Both the position numbers and the translations under genes were made by a program. Positions 44,289-56,678 of a DNA stretch of 64,000 bases are shown here, in pieces. The stretch comes from Papaver somniferum (taxonomy: Eukaryota; Streptophyta; Magnoliopsida; Ranunculales; Papaveraceae): contig NC_039358.1 of assembly GCF_003573695.1 (NCBI RefSeq), forward strand, positions 197,364,353 through 197,428,352. Direction: 5' to 3'. The notes under the pieces are model-generated. The model was not told the DNA's origin and searched no databases. It saw only the letters and a list, made by a program, of their open reading frames with translations. The stretch's first letter is position 1. The number at the start of each line of letters is the position of its first letter.

Positions 44289-46917
44289 TGTGGCAAGTTT
44301 ATCAAAGCAAGCGGCAAGTGACTTGCCCATCCCAACTCAATCCAAGCGGCAAAATCAGAGTTGAATTCAAAAAATACCGAATCCTCGTTAGAATGACTCC
44401 AACAAAAAGGAGAGAAATTTTTTAATCCCGTAGTTAGCATGCCCACATTCATCGATGTATAGTGAATTTTGAGCTAGGAATGATACGAGCACTTTTGCTT
44501 AAAACTTCCGACCAAAAGCGATCAACCATCTTTTTTTTTCTTGTTTGAACTTTATGTATTAATGGTGCACCAATTTTAGATTTTCCGACGAGGGCAGATA
44601 AGTAGAGCAATTCTAATGTTTGTTTGATGTGCGGTCAGGCATTGAAACAAATAGTCACTTGTTTTTACACTGTAGAGAATCTCAGTAGTTGTGATATTAT
44701 TTTCTGAAAGCTTTGGGTTATCTTGGGTTTTCTCCGACTTTATGAAATCCAATTTGTGGAATGGTCAAAGAAGAAAAGTAAAAAATGATCAGAAGAATAT
44801 GAGATCTCTTAAATTTTGGAATTTGGTAGACTGGACCGAGAGGAATGCTAGAATTTCTGGAAATAGAAGAATAACATTAGCTCAACTCATAATCTCAATT
44901 GGTTTAGAAACACTAATCTTTTTGAGGGGTACTCTTGAGTACCTACCTTAATTTGTATTTGGAATGTTGTCGTTAATAACAGCTAACCGTATTCTTGAAT
45001 TTGCCCATTTTTTTGTCCAAAAAATCTTGTCTTTTCTTGAAGTTTAGAACTTGTTTCAAGACCTTTAATGAGGTGTCAAATTGCTTGGGGTGTACCAATA
45101 TGCATATAGGACAAAAAGCATTCGTCAAATTGATTGAATACGCTTAACTACTCGAATATGCTTCCTGAACTGATTTCATATCAAGGAACAAGAGTCCAAG
45201 ACAGATTTTTCTTAATACATGACAACATTTAACTCACCGGAATAATTATGAGTTACAAAATTAGTTATGCGTTTCTTTTTTTCCTGAAACAATTTTTCCT
45301 TGTATGATTAAATATTTTATATGAGTTCAGTGATTCATGTATGGCTGCTACTTCTTCCATTTTCGCCAAGAGATCACTAACGACCACTCCACTTTGAAGA
45401 TTGAAGTTTATAGTTGTACTCGAATAATCAATTCAATTCCTTTCCGAAATCACTATATTTAAGGTTATAATATATATATTTTCCTATTTTCAGTTTTCAT
45501 TTGAACTAAAACAAAAATAAAATAATAATTTAATAGATAATTTGCAATCCGTTTAGTCCAACCAATGGGATTAATTTGTTTTGTGCACCCCTTGATCGAT
45601 GTATAGTGAATTTTGAGCTAGGAATGATACGAGCACTTTTGCTTTTGCTTTCTGCCGCCTACTAGAACTTCCGACCAAAAGCGATCAACCATCTTTTGTT
45701 TTCTTGTTTGAACTTTATGTATTAATGGTGCACCAATTTTAGATTTTCCGACGAGGGCAGATAAGTAGAACAATTCTAATGTTTGTTTGATGTGCGGTCG
45801 GGCATTGAAACAAATAGTCACTTGTTTTTACACTGTAGAGAATCTCAGTAGTTGTGGTATTATTTTCTGAAAGCTTTGGGTTATCTTGGGTTTTCTCCGA
45901 CTTTATGAAATCCAATTTGTGGGAATGGTCAAAGAAGAAAAGTAAAAAATGATCAGAAGAATATGAGATCTCTTAAATTTTGGAATTTGGTAGACTGGAC
46001 CGAGAGGAATGCTAGAATTTCTGGAAATAGAAGAATAACATTAGCTCAACTCATAATCTCAATTGGTTTAGAAACACTAATCTTTTTGAGGGGTACTCTT
46101 GAGTACCTACCTTAATTTGTATTTGGAATGTTGTCGTTAATAACAGCTAACCGTATTCTTGAATTTGCCCATTTTTTTTCCAAAAAATCTTGTCTTTTCT
46201 TGAAGTTTAGAACTTGTTTCAAGACCTTTAATGAGGTGCCAAATTGCTTGGGGTGTACCAACATGCATATAGGACAAAAAGCATTCGTCAAATTGATTGA
46301 ATACGCTTAACTACTCGAATATGCTTCCTGAACTGATTTCATATCAAGGAACAAGAGTCCAAGACAGATTTTTCTTAATACATGACAACATTTAACTCAC
46401 CGGAATAATTATGAGTTACAAAATTAGTTATGCGTTTCTTTTTTTCCTGAAACAATTTTTCCTTGTATGATTAAATATTTTATATGAGTTCAGTGATTCA
46501 TGTATGGCTGCTACTTCTTCCATTTTCGCCAAGAGATCACTAACGACCACTCCACTTTGAAGATTGAAGTTTATAGTTGTACTCGAATAATCAATTCAAT
46601 TCCTTTCCGAAATCACTATATTTAAGGTTATAATATATATATTTTCCTATTTTCAGTTTTCATTTGAACTAAAACAAAAATAAAATAATAATTTAATAGA
46701 TAATTTGCAATCCGTTTAGTCCAACCAATGGGATTAATTTGTTTTGTGCACACATTCATCGATGTATAGTGAATTTTGAGCTAGGAATGATACGAGCACT
46801 TTTGCTTTTGCTTTCTGCCGCCTACTAGAACTTCCGACCAAAAGCGATCAACCATCTTTTGTTTTCTTGTTTGAACTTTATGTATTAATGGTGCACCAAT
46901 TTTAGATTTTCCGACGA

Positions 46918-46927
46918 NNNNNNNNNN
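46918..46927. other. Assembly gap, 10 N
   Basis: Joins unit position ~167 to ~585, out of phase. Confidence 0.98.
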
Positions 46928-47088
46928 TCCAAAAAATCTTGTCTTTTCTTGAAGTTTAGAACTTGTTTCAAGACCTTTAATGAGGTGCCAAATTGCTTGG
47001 GGTGTACCAACATGCATATAGGACAAAAAGCATTCGTCAAATTGATTGAATACGCTTAACTACTCGAATATGCTTCCTGAACTGATTT

Positions 47089-47098
47089 NNNNNNNNNN
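47089..47098. other. Assembly gap, 10 N
   Basis: Joins unit position ~750 to the unit start. Confidence 0.98.
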
Positions 47099-48278
47099 AT
47101 CGATGTATAGTGAATTTTGAGCTAGGAATGATACGAGCACTTTTGCTTTTGCTTTCTGCCGCCTACTAGAACTTCCGACCAAAAGCGATCAACCATCTTT
47201 TGTTTTCTTGTTTGAACTTTATGTATTAATGGTGCACCAATTTTAGATTTTCCGACGAAGGCAGATAAGTAGAACAATTCTAATGTTTGTTTGATGTGCG
47301 GTCGGGCATTGAAACAAATAGTCACTTGTTTTTACACTGTAGAGAATCTCAGTAGTTGTGGTATTATTTTCTGAAAGCTTTGGGTTATCTTGGGTTTTCT
47401 CCGACTTTATGAAATCCAATTTGTGGGAATGGTCAAAGAAGAAAAGTAAAAAATGATCAGAAGAATATGAGATCTCTTAAATTTTGGAATTTGGTAGACT
47501 GGACCGAGAGGAATGCTAGAATTTCTGGAAATAGAAGAATAACATTAGCTCAACTCATAATCTCAATTGGTTTAGAAACACTAATCTTTTTGAGGAGTAC
47601 TCTTGAGTACCTACCTTAATTTGTATTTGGAATGTTGTCGTTAATAACAGCTAACCGTATTCTTGAATTTGCCCATTTTTTTGTCCAAAAAATCTTGTCT
47701 TTTCTTGAAGTTTAGAACTTGTTTCAAGACCTTTAATGAGGTGCCAAATTGCTTGGGGTGTACCAACATGCATATAGGACAAAAAGCATTCGTCAAATTG
47801 ATTGAATACGCTTAACTACTCGAATATGCTTCCTGAACTGATTTCATATCAAGGAACAAGAGTCCAAGACAGATTTTTCTTAATACATGACAACATTTAA
47901 CTCACTGGAATAATTATGAGTTACAAAATTAGTTATGCGTTTCTTTTTTTCCTGAAACAATTTTTCCTTGTATGATTAAATATTTTATATGAGTTCAGTG
48001 ATTCATGTATGGCTGCTACTTCTTCCATTTTCGCCAAGAGATCACTAACGACCACTCCACTTTGAAGATTGAAGTTTATAGTTGTACTGGAATAATCAAT
48101 TCAATTCCTTTCCGAAATCACTATATTTAAGGTTATAATATATATATTTTCCTATTTTCAGTTTTCATTTGAACTAAAACAAAAGTAAAATAATAATTTA
48201 ATAGATAATTTGCAATCCGTTTAGTCCAACCAATGGGATTAATTTGTTTTGTGAACACTCTTTACAAGAGTGTGCACA

Positions 48279-48541
48279 AAATTAGACTCGCGTTTTCTGG
48301 ATGGGGACATGGGAGACAAATCATGTTTTGACACGTGTCTTTTCTATAAATTGATTCCATCAAATTTTGTTTCCAAATATACAGAAAAATGTATTTTTGG
48401 TGAAAATACTCGTTATCTTAATTGGTGATATTTTATCCTTTAAATTTTTGGTAACAGTTAAAATAATTAATTGGAAAAACACATGTCAAGACATGATTTG
48501 TCCCCCATGCTCCCATCATAAAACGTCTCCATCCAAAATTT
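48279..48541. mobile_element. Fold-back MITE-like element, junction 2/3
   Basis: Copy of 37858-38121, with arms 48300-48337 and 48480-48517. One A is lost in the A run near 48385. Confidence 0.7.
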
Positions 48542-48610
48542 ACTCACTAATTTCAGCTAAGTTAAGTAGATACTTTTTTTTTTTTTATGAAAACTTAGCC
48601 TAAGAGAAAG

Positions 48611-48722
48611 GTGGTAGTGAAATTGTTACCACTCCCCCGGTGATTTAAGTTCTTTCAAGCCAAAGCCAAATTTATAACATCTAAAACTTTGTGGTAGTGA
48701 AATTGTTACCACTCCCCCGGTG
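48611..48722 (+). repeat. Two 32-base direct repeats before truncated LINE (junction 2/3)
   Basis: Identical by eye to 38189-38300, at 48611-48642 and 48691-48722. The LINE begins TGCTGATGAG at 48721. Confidence 0.9.
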
Positions 48723-50536
48723 CTGATGAGAGAGCTAATAGTTTTGGCTCCTCATCTAAAACTTCTAAGATAGTAGAACTCATTCAAAGTATTGGTCTAT
48801 CCGATTTGGGATATCATGGTAGTCATTATACTTGTACTAGCTGTAAGAATGGTAATGGTAGGATACAATCTATATTGGATAGAGCCATTATAAATCCTGA
48901 CTGGATTTTAACCTTTCCCGACACTATTCTTAAGCACTTTCCTTTTCTAGGATCTTAACATTGTCCTATCTTCATAGATTTCTATCCTAATGAGACTGTG
49001 AAAAGTAGAAATTGGAAGTTTTTTGAATGTTGGCTTAGAGATACTACTTGTAAAGACCAAATCAGTAACTCTTGGTCTAAAAATGTTCATAGTTTTGCTT
49101 TTTTTAGACTTGATAAAAAACTAGAAATAACCAGAAGAGATTTATCCAAATGGAATAGGGAAACTTTTGGTAATATACATGATAATATTAAATGTCTTCA
49201 AGATAAGACAACCATGGTACAACAAGATGCCTCTGGTGAAGATTTAAGTTCACAAGTCAAACAAATAGAGCTTCAAATAAATGAATGGCATGCAAGAGAA
49301 GAAGGGTTCTAAAGACAACAATCAAGATATAACATGTTCCGAGAAGTTGATCAAAACACAAAGTACTTCCATCAACAGGCAAACAAAAGGAAGTCAAGAA
49401 ACCATATTGCATCTTTAGTAAAACCAAATGGAAGTTGGTGCACTGGTCGAGACAATCTTGAAAATTTGCTCATATCTCATTTCTCAAGTATCATGACTTC
49501 AACTGAACTAGAAAATGATGTTGCACTGTTTGATTTATTACCAAAGTCCATCACTGAGACGGAAAATGCTGCTCTTATCAGAATTCCAGATGAAGTGAAG
49601 ATTTCCAATGCTTTACAAAGTATGCACCCATGGAAAGCGCCTGTACAAGATGGCTTTCCACCTGGCTTCTTTCAATCTCAATGGAACACTACAAAGGAAG
49701 ATGTTATACAAATGGTGCAAAGCTTCTTTGCCAGTTGAAGAATGTTGCGGAAAATGAATAAGACCAACTTGTGCTTAATACCAAAGACGCAGCTACCACA
49801 ATCTGCTGGTGACTACAGGCCCATAGCTTTGTGTAATACTAGATATAAGTTAATCACAAAGATTATGGCGCTTCGACTGAAACCACTAATGGACAAGCTG
49901 AGAAGAAAGAAGACAATATAACTCAGGCAGACAAATAGGAGACAATATAACTCTGGCTCATGAACTAATCCACTGTATGAGAAGAAAGAAGACAAAAATG
50001 GGTTTCATGGCATTGAAGCTTGATATGTCCAAGGCCTTCGATCATGTAGAATGGTCATTCTTACGCAAAATTATGGAAAGTTTTGGTTTACAGACCATTT
50101 TTGTGACTTGATACAGGAATGCATTAACACCACAGAAACACAAATATTGCTAAATGAAGCACCATGTAAATCATTCAAACCAACAAGAGAAATACGACAA
50201 GGTGAACCCTTATCACCCTATCTCTTCCTACTTTCTATGGAGGTATTTACAAGATCCTTAGACAAAGCAGAGGCCGAAAAAAAGATTCAATGAATCAAAA
50301 TAGCTAAGAATGCACCACCAGTATCTCACATGTTGTTTGCTGACGACTGCCTACTCTTTGTGAAAGCTGATCTCCACAATGTTAATAACTTATTACCAGT
50401 TATATCTCATTTCAGTTCTATATCAGGTCAACAAGTGAATCTCCAGAAATCTGTTGATTTCTTCTCGAAGCATCTCCACTCAAGGCACTGTAGGATCCTG
50501 TTAAGAAGATTGAAAATGAAGAAGATGACTCTTGAT
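48721..50536 (+). pseudogene. LINE copy 3, 5'-truncated: endonuclease C-terminus and RT
   Basis: Same start point, SDH stop (about 48955) and stops as copy 2. REIRQGEPLSPYLF is intact (frame 50051-50293) and the FADD box is at about 50336-50348. Confidence 0.88.
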
Positions 50537-51438
50537 CAATGTTTTAATAACCGAACCGGACGTCGAACCAGTAATATTTTTGGGCCAAGGTTCACTGGGT
50601 TAACCAGTGGTTCAACCACTGGTTCAGTGGGTCATCAAATACACAATAACTTCTAATATAACACTAATGTTGTTAACTAATATAACACTAATCTTATTTA
50701 GTGAATTAGCCTTAAAAGTTAAAACGTGATGGTAGAGTGGTAGTGGACCACGTTTACTTTTTTGCATGCTCAAGGACGTCAGATAATTATGAATATATTC
50801 AAAATTCAAATCAGCGCCCCCAAATACTTTTCCTTCTTCTACTAAGTACTACCTGGCTAAGACTCTTTCCTTTCTCTGTTTTTTTCTTTGTGTTTGCTCG
50901 ATTGTTTCTCTCTCTATTAGAAAAAGAAAAGTAGTTCATCTACACAGTCACGATTCTTTGTTTCCTTTTCTAAATTTGTCCAACAATTTCCTATTATCTT
51001 AGGTATGAGTCTAATTTCGTGGATGTGTCTTTTTCTTATGAGAAGATCTTTTTTTATTTTCTTGAATAGATCTGATGTATTATAAATGTGATGATGGATG
51101 ATTATAGATCTGAGTTTTTAAATTAAAATCCATATTTTTAGTTGCTATAAACATCTGAAGTAAACTAAATCACAATATATTTGATTCAGTGGAATTCTGG
51201 AAGATCTTGTTTCTGTTTTAAACTTTTTTATGGATGCTTGAGAAGTAAAAAAAAATTGATGGGAAAGGAAACGGTTGAACTGTCAAAAATCCAGCTGGGT
51301 CAGCTGGTTTACCAGTTAAACCGACCGGTTCACTGGGTTTTTTTAACATGTTAGTGGGTAAGTGTCGAACCAGACCGTTTTTATTACCGGTTCACTGGTT
51401 TTCCGGTCCAACTAGTCGGTCCGGGTCTTAAAACACTG
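50537..51438 (+). mobile_element. hAT-type element, copy 3, uninterrupted
   Basis: 902 bases between CTCTTGAT at 50529-50536 and 51439-51446. The empty ATGGT site for element 1 is at about 50730-50734. Confidence 0.92.
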
Positions 51439-53325
51439 CTCTTGATGAAAGGTATTTGGGAATCCCACTTTTTCTCAAAAGAAGAAGAACCACATCCTTC
51501 TCCTCTCTGGTAGAAGTAATGAAGACAAGGCTCTTGAGATGGAATGGCAAATTCTTAATGCAATCAGGGAGATCTGTCATGGTTAAGCATGTCTTAAATG
51601 CCATGCCATCTCACCAAATGGGTATCTTCAAAATCCGAAAGGCAACAATCAAAGAATTGGACACAGTACAAAGACAATTCTGGTGGAAAGTAAGAACGGA
51701 AAATTCCTGGGATAACTTTAACAAAAGAAAATAAGACGGAGGTATGGGTTTTCGTTTTCGTGATCTAGAATGTTTCAACAAAGCTCTTTTAGCAAAATAT
51801 GTATGGAGATTGTGTCACAATTCTCATTAGATGTGGGCTAAAGCTTCTAAAAGAAAGAAACTTCCCTGATACGTCAATATTTCATGCAACAAAAATGAAG
51901 AACAGAACTTTGGCTTGGCAAAGCATTTATGGTGAAATCAGCTTCTTTCAAAAGAATAGTTTCTGGCTGTTGGGAGACGGAAAGAAGGTACTTACATGGA
52001 AGGATAACTGGATTGTAGGGAAACAAGATCCACCAACATCAATTGCTGATTTCGAATTAGCAGTCACTTATAGCACTGTAAGTGACCTAATTGATGCAGA
52101 TACCAAAGTTTGGAAAGCTACAATTGTTCACCAGCTCTTCTCAGCAGATGATGCAGTGAAAATCCTAAGCATGAGAATACCTGCATATTCTACAGACAGG
52201 CTAATCTGGACACTCACAAGGAATGGTCAACTCACGGTTAAATCTGCCTACAAAAAAATGGTGGACATCAAGACTAATGCAGCTGATATGCACGATGCAA
52301 ATATGACTTTATTATGGAAGCAACTGTGGAATTTGGATACTCTGCCAAGAGTTAAAACCTTCTTATGGAAGTGCATGAATGACATGATACCTTCAAGTGA
52401 ACGCATGGGAAGAGTAATGCAATATTCTGGAGATATGTGCAGTATGTGTAATCAAATTGTTGAAACGACTAAGCACATAATATGGGAATGCCCTTTTGCT
52501 CGAGCTGTTTGGATGTCAATACCCGGAGCTAGAAGAAGTATGGATGTTGTTTATACTACGGTGTATGACTGGATTACCAGTTGGTTTACAAACGATTTCA
52601 TCAAATTAGATGCAGACTGGATAATCAAAATGGCAAATGCATGCTAGAAAATTTGGAAACAAATATCTAGATGTGTTTTCGATGGGAAGAAGCCAAACCC
52701 CGTGGAAACTATTCGTAGTATCCAGTACCTCAACCATACAATAGGATCAGGAATGAAAAGAGTACAACAACATAGCTGTCACAACAGCTTAACTAATAAT
52801 TCTCAACATACCAGGATACCTCCTAATGCTTTTACTTATTCTATATGTTGTGATGCTTCTTTTAAATATGTTTAAACTGAAAATCACACATGTATTGGTC
52901 TAATACTTCGTAATGCTGCAGGTGAATTTGAACAAGGATGTTGCTTCAATGAACATGGACATCTAGACGTAGAGCATGCAGAAATTGAGGGGATGAGGAA
53001 AGCTATGTTTTGGGCGGAAGAACTCAACATATACCAAATATATTTTGAACTTGATGCTCAAACTGTAGTAGCAGCTGCAACAGGAGATAACCAGAAAGTT
53101 GGATGGTAGACTCAAACTTTAGCTTTGGAGGTTATTAGCCTTTTTAGCAAGTACCCACTATGGACTAGCAAGTTTATCTGTAGGAAGAATAATAAAGCAG
53201 CACATAAGCTGGCAAAACATTCACGTTAGTTTCAAATTAGTAGAAGTTGGATTCAATATCCACCAAACTTTATTGTGGAAGCACTATATGCAGACACAAG
53301 TGGTTTAATCAACTCTATTATCTAA
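51439..53325 (+). pseudogene. LINE copy 3: RT thumb, zf-RVT (intact frame) and RNase H
   Basis: Here the zinc-finger region is continuous: a 282-codon frame (51799-52647) runs from the pre-finger region through SSERMGRVMQYSGDMCSMCN to KMANAC. It has GGAGATATG where copies 1 and 2 have GGAAGATATG. RNase H motifs follow with the same three stops. The tail is to about 53368. Confidence 0.87.
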
Positions 53326-53368
53326 ATAAACTTTCTTTTTGGTATCAAAAAAAGAAAAGAAAAAAAGA

Positions 53369-54396
53369 GTAGGTAATGTATCCATTAGTTACTACTACTT
53401 CAGTGGTCACTTGTTGCTTCGAATGTGAAAATTTTCCATTTTCAGTAGTGCTATTAATGGAAATTCTTATTGCATTTTTATGTATTTCAAGCTAAACGAC
53501 TCTCTTTAGACCTTAATGAACCAACTTCATTTTGAAGCCATTTCCAGAAAATAAAATATTCTTGTGAGTAGTGCCAGCCCCTTGGATTAATAATTCCTTT
53601 GTTTCAAAAACTCCCCAAACAAACAAAAAAGCAAAACGCAAGTTGAAAATTTTACATTTTTGCTAATTTTAGGCCGTTGAAAGACCGGTGAGTAGCTTTG
53701 GGTATGTCTTTCAAGCTAAGCAATATTTTTTACTACAAAATCTCCGTTCCGTTTCAAGCCATTTTCAAAAAGTAGTAAATTGCTCTGGTATTTCAAATGA
53801 TTCTTAGACATAATGAACATCTCATTGCCTCAAATCCACAGTGCCAGCCAAAAAATGTACACAACTAACACACTCTCTACTCATTACTACAGAAAGCGCG
53901 ACAAGAAACAAGCATATAACATAGGGCATCACGCAGTCGATCTAATGACTCCTAAGAATTATAAAAATACAATAGAAACTACGAAGGATTTGACAACAAG
54001 AGAAATCATGCATAAAGAGTTCACCATTTTTTCTACTGTCAAACATCTCAAATTCATTGTTAAACTGAGAAGTTCTGAGACCCATCAGCCATGAGCCTGA
54101 GACACACTGGATAGGAAATTGTTCTGCTCTAAACTGGATATAAAACGTTTCAATCCCAATTACAAATTAGAAAAAAAGTGCAAAACGTAGAAATTACCCA
54201 TGGCACCCATTCTTACTTTGGCCTTTTGTACTGTAACTAAAACTGTTGCTCACCGCATCAGCTTATACTCCTTTTTCTCCATATGCCTCTTCTTCGTGTT
54301 CCTATCACCTTCGTTCTCCCCAAATAAGTACCACCGCTGAGTGAAACTAGGCTTTCGACGTAATTATATACATACATTTCTATTACCAAAGTTTAG
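53369..54396. other. Non-coding DNA between LINE and F-box relic (copy 3)
   Basis: Equivalent to 32063-33090. Nothing recognised beyond the 93-codon frame 53813-54094 without known motif. Confidence 0.5.
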
Positions 54397-55289
54397 TCAT
54401 CTAACAGTTGAACTCTTCGGGCAATATACAGTCCCTTCACTGTATATTAGACACTCACCATTCTCGGAAGACCACCTCAGGTTCTCATATTTATTCGCAA
54501 TCTTCTTTTGATATTTTGTCCAAGATTCCCGGACTCCATATTCCTGCATCATCCATGCTTTATTCAACTGGAAAAGAACACAAAGGCATCCTTCCAACAC
54601 TTTCAAAATCATATTTGTATAGTGTATTTTCTCTATTATTTCTCCTGGAAGTTGTATTTCTTTGAAGCTCTCATCGCTAATATTAAAAGAATTAATAACT
54701 TGGGGGTTTCAGCTATCCAATTAAGAGCTCCATTAACTAGTACCCCATCTAAACTACCAAGAGAATAAGGTTTTGTCTGAATGATTTTCCATGAATTCGA
54801 TCTTAACGTCTAGACGTACAATGAAAAACTAGGAGTATGCCGACATGTTCCAGCAGATACTACTAGTACTACTAACTTGTAATCGTCATTTTTATAATCA
54901 TAACAAAAATAAGCTCACCTGCTGTCGACTTCTATTAAATAGGGTGAATGAGGTATCCTTTTATACTCTTTAGTGGATGGATTCCAAAGACTATAAAATA
55001 ATTTAACATCCTCATAATGCAGCAAGCAGATCGAACCATTGCAACAACCCAAGATACCAGCTAAATTTGCAGATTTAAACGGGTAATACTTCACCATAAC
55101 AACAGCTTTATCAAAAAATTCATTAGTAGAGAATAATGAATGTTTGGTTATATACATTACAACTGCATGAACCATCCGGTCATATCCACTAAGTATGAAC
55201 CTAGGAGAGATGTTGTTGATCTGAAGTGTATGATTAAGATGTTGTTGCCTCAGCTGCATGCCAAAAAAAAAAAAAAACTTGTTTGTCCA
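54397..55289 (-). pseudogene. F-box-associated (FBA) domain pseudogene, copy 3
   Basis: Same domain order, stops and frameshift as 33091-33983. The A/T run at the start is slightly longer (55263-55277), so the upstream frame joins differently (MDSWTNKFFFFFGMQLRQQ). No F-box motif lies upstream. Confidence 0.8.
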
Positions 55290-55501
55290 ACTATCCATTG
55301 TTCAACTGAGATAAATATGCCAACTCTCTGAACTGTGGTTGTGCCATTAGATTTTCAAGTAAAATTTTGAGTAATTGGAACAAAGATTCGGCCGTACATG
55401 ACATTACCGCAACCAGCATGATTGAATTACTAAAAAAGATATGAGTTGAAGCTGAGGGTTTCCGGAAGATCTGGTCCTATCGATCATCTTAAACCTTACT
55501 A

Positions 55502-55628
55502 TGTTGAGATTATTAGTCCCACATTGTCCGGGCATCTAAGATCCTGCGATTTATAATCCTAAGGGCCTCTCCACTCAATGCCAATTGGTTTTGAGTTGGA
55601 TGCCCGTATTCTAACATGGTATCAGAGC
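55502..55628 (+). mobile_element. TRIM-like LTR (115 bases) with PBS, copy 3 only
   Basis: TGTTGAGATTATTAGTCCCA to CGTATTCTAACA (55502-55616) has TG...CA ends, followed at once by TGGTATCAGAGC (55617-55628), the initiator-tRNA-Met PBS of many plant LTR elements. The length and the AGTCCCACATTG block fit the LTR of a TRIM. Sequence then rejoins the locus (CTTTGCAGTTAATTAG), so no second LTR or polypurine tract is present: a fragment. Copy 1 has TAGTAGACGCTGTCCCGG at this place. Confidence 0.75.
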
Positions 55629-55689
55629 AGCTTTGCAGTTAATTAGTACTGGAAGCATATATATATGAAACCATCTCGAGGTAGAGTAG

Positions 55690-55793
55690 CATCCAAGTGT
55701 GGAGGCCATTGGGGGTAAGCCCCTAGGACAACATGGATGCTCATCCAAGCGTGGAGGCCAGTGGGGGTAAACCCCATGGACGACATGGATGCT
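55690..55793 (+). repeat. Tandem 52-base repeat, two copies (copy 3)
   Basis: Same as 34537-34640. Confidence 0.88.
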
Positions 55794-56678
55794 CAAGGAA
55801 TGGCTCAGACCTGAGGCTAAGTTGTTTCCAAGGCTTACCAATTGGCGATATTATGTCCGATAATCTTTCCTTATAAACTAGATTAACAGAGCTGGAATTT
55901 CCGATGCGGGACTATTATTTTTGTTAATTATGTCTTAAAGAAGGAAACTAAACAGGGTTATCGGACGTGCTAAACTTGGTAAGACCAATGCTATACGGGC
56001 CGTACTTAAATCTGTATTAGGGCTGAACTAATATTAGGGCCATGCCCTATAAAGACGAGGAACGAATTTTAAATAGCAAAACAACGGAATCAAAATTAAC
56101 AATACCTAGATGTTGCTAATCTTAGATCCTCTCGAGAGAAATAATCAAAGAGCTTTACAGTTGACCAGCTTCACCAGTTCTACTCACCAAAACCAACCCA
56201 GTGATTTTATGATGATTCTCACTCAGCCAGGCCTTACTTAACCGAGCAAAATACATTAATCAAAGGTTCTGTTTAATGGAATCAACGATTAGATGATGAA
56301 CGGATACTACAAATAAAATCGGCAGTGAGTTGTACTGCTGAGTCGCCCAAACTGGTTGCAGAAAAGGAGGAAGTGGAAGAAGAAGATGATGATGATTAGG
56401 GTTTTCTCAGAGACCCTATAAATAAATACCCAATCGGAAGTAATATTTCAGCCCCACAAACCGGTGTGTCGAAAACCGGGATTTGCTGACGACAAACACA
56501 TCAGAGGACTTGAGAAGGGCAACTGTGGCAAGTTTATCAAAGCAAGCGGCAAGTGACTTGCCCATCCCAACTCAATCCAAGCGGCAAAATCAGAGTTGAA
56601 TTCAAAAAATACCGAATCCTCGTTAGAATGACTCCAACAAAAAGGAGAGAAATTTTTTAATCCCGTAGTTAGCATGCC
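55794..56678. other. Non-coding DNA upstream of the array (copy 3)
   Basis: Equivalent to 34641-35525. No gene supported. Confidence 0.5.

Larger units (their letters stand above)
44444..48254. repeat. 1,164-bp tandem repeat array (copy 2), with two gaps
   Basis: Units 44444-45587 (short first unit, as in copy 1), 45588-46750 (starts CCCCTTGATCGATG), 46751-46917, gap, fragment 46928-47088, gap, 47099-48254. The gaps join positions out of phase within the unit, so the array is probably longer in reality. The unit content is as for 35526-37834, including the zf-RVT relic. Confidence 0.88.

Noticed and set aside
38299..53368. LINE copies 2 and 3 as independent LINE insertions
   Set aside because: They share the hAT insertion, lesions, truncation point and all downstream flanking DNA with copy 1, so they are segmental duplicates.
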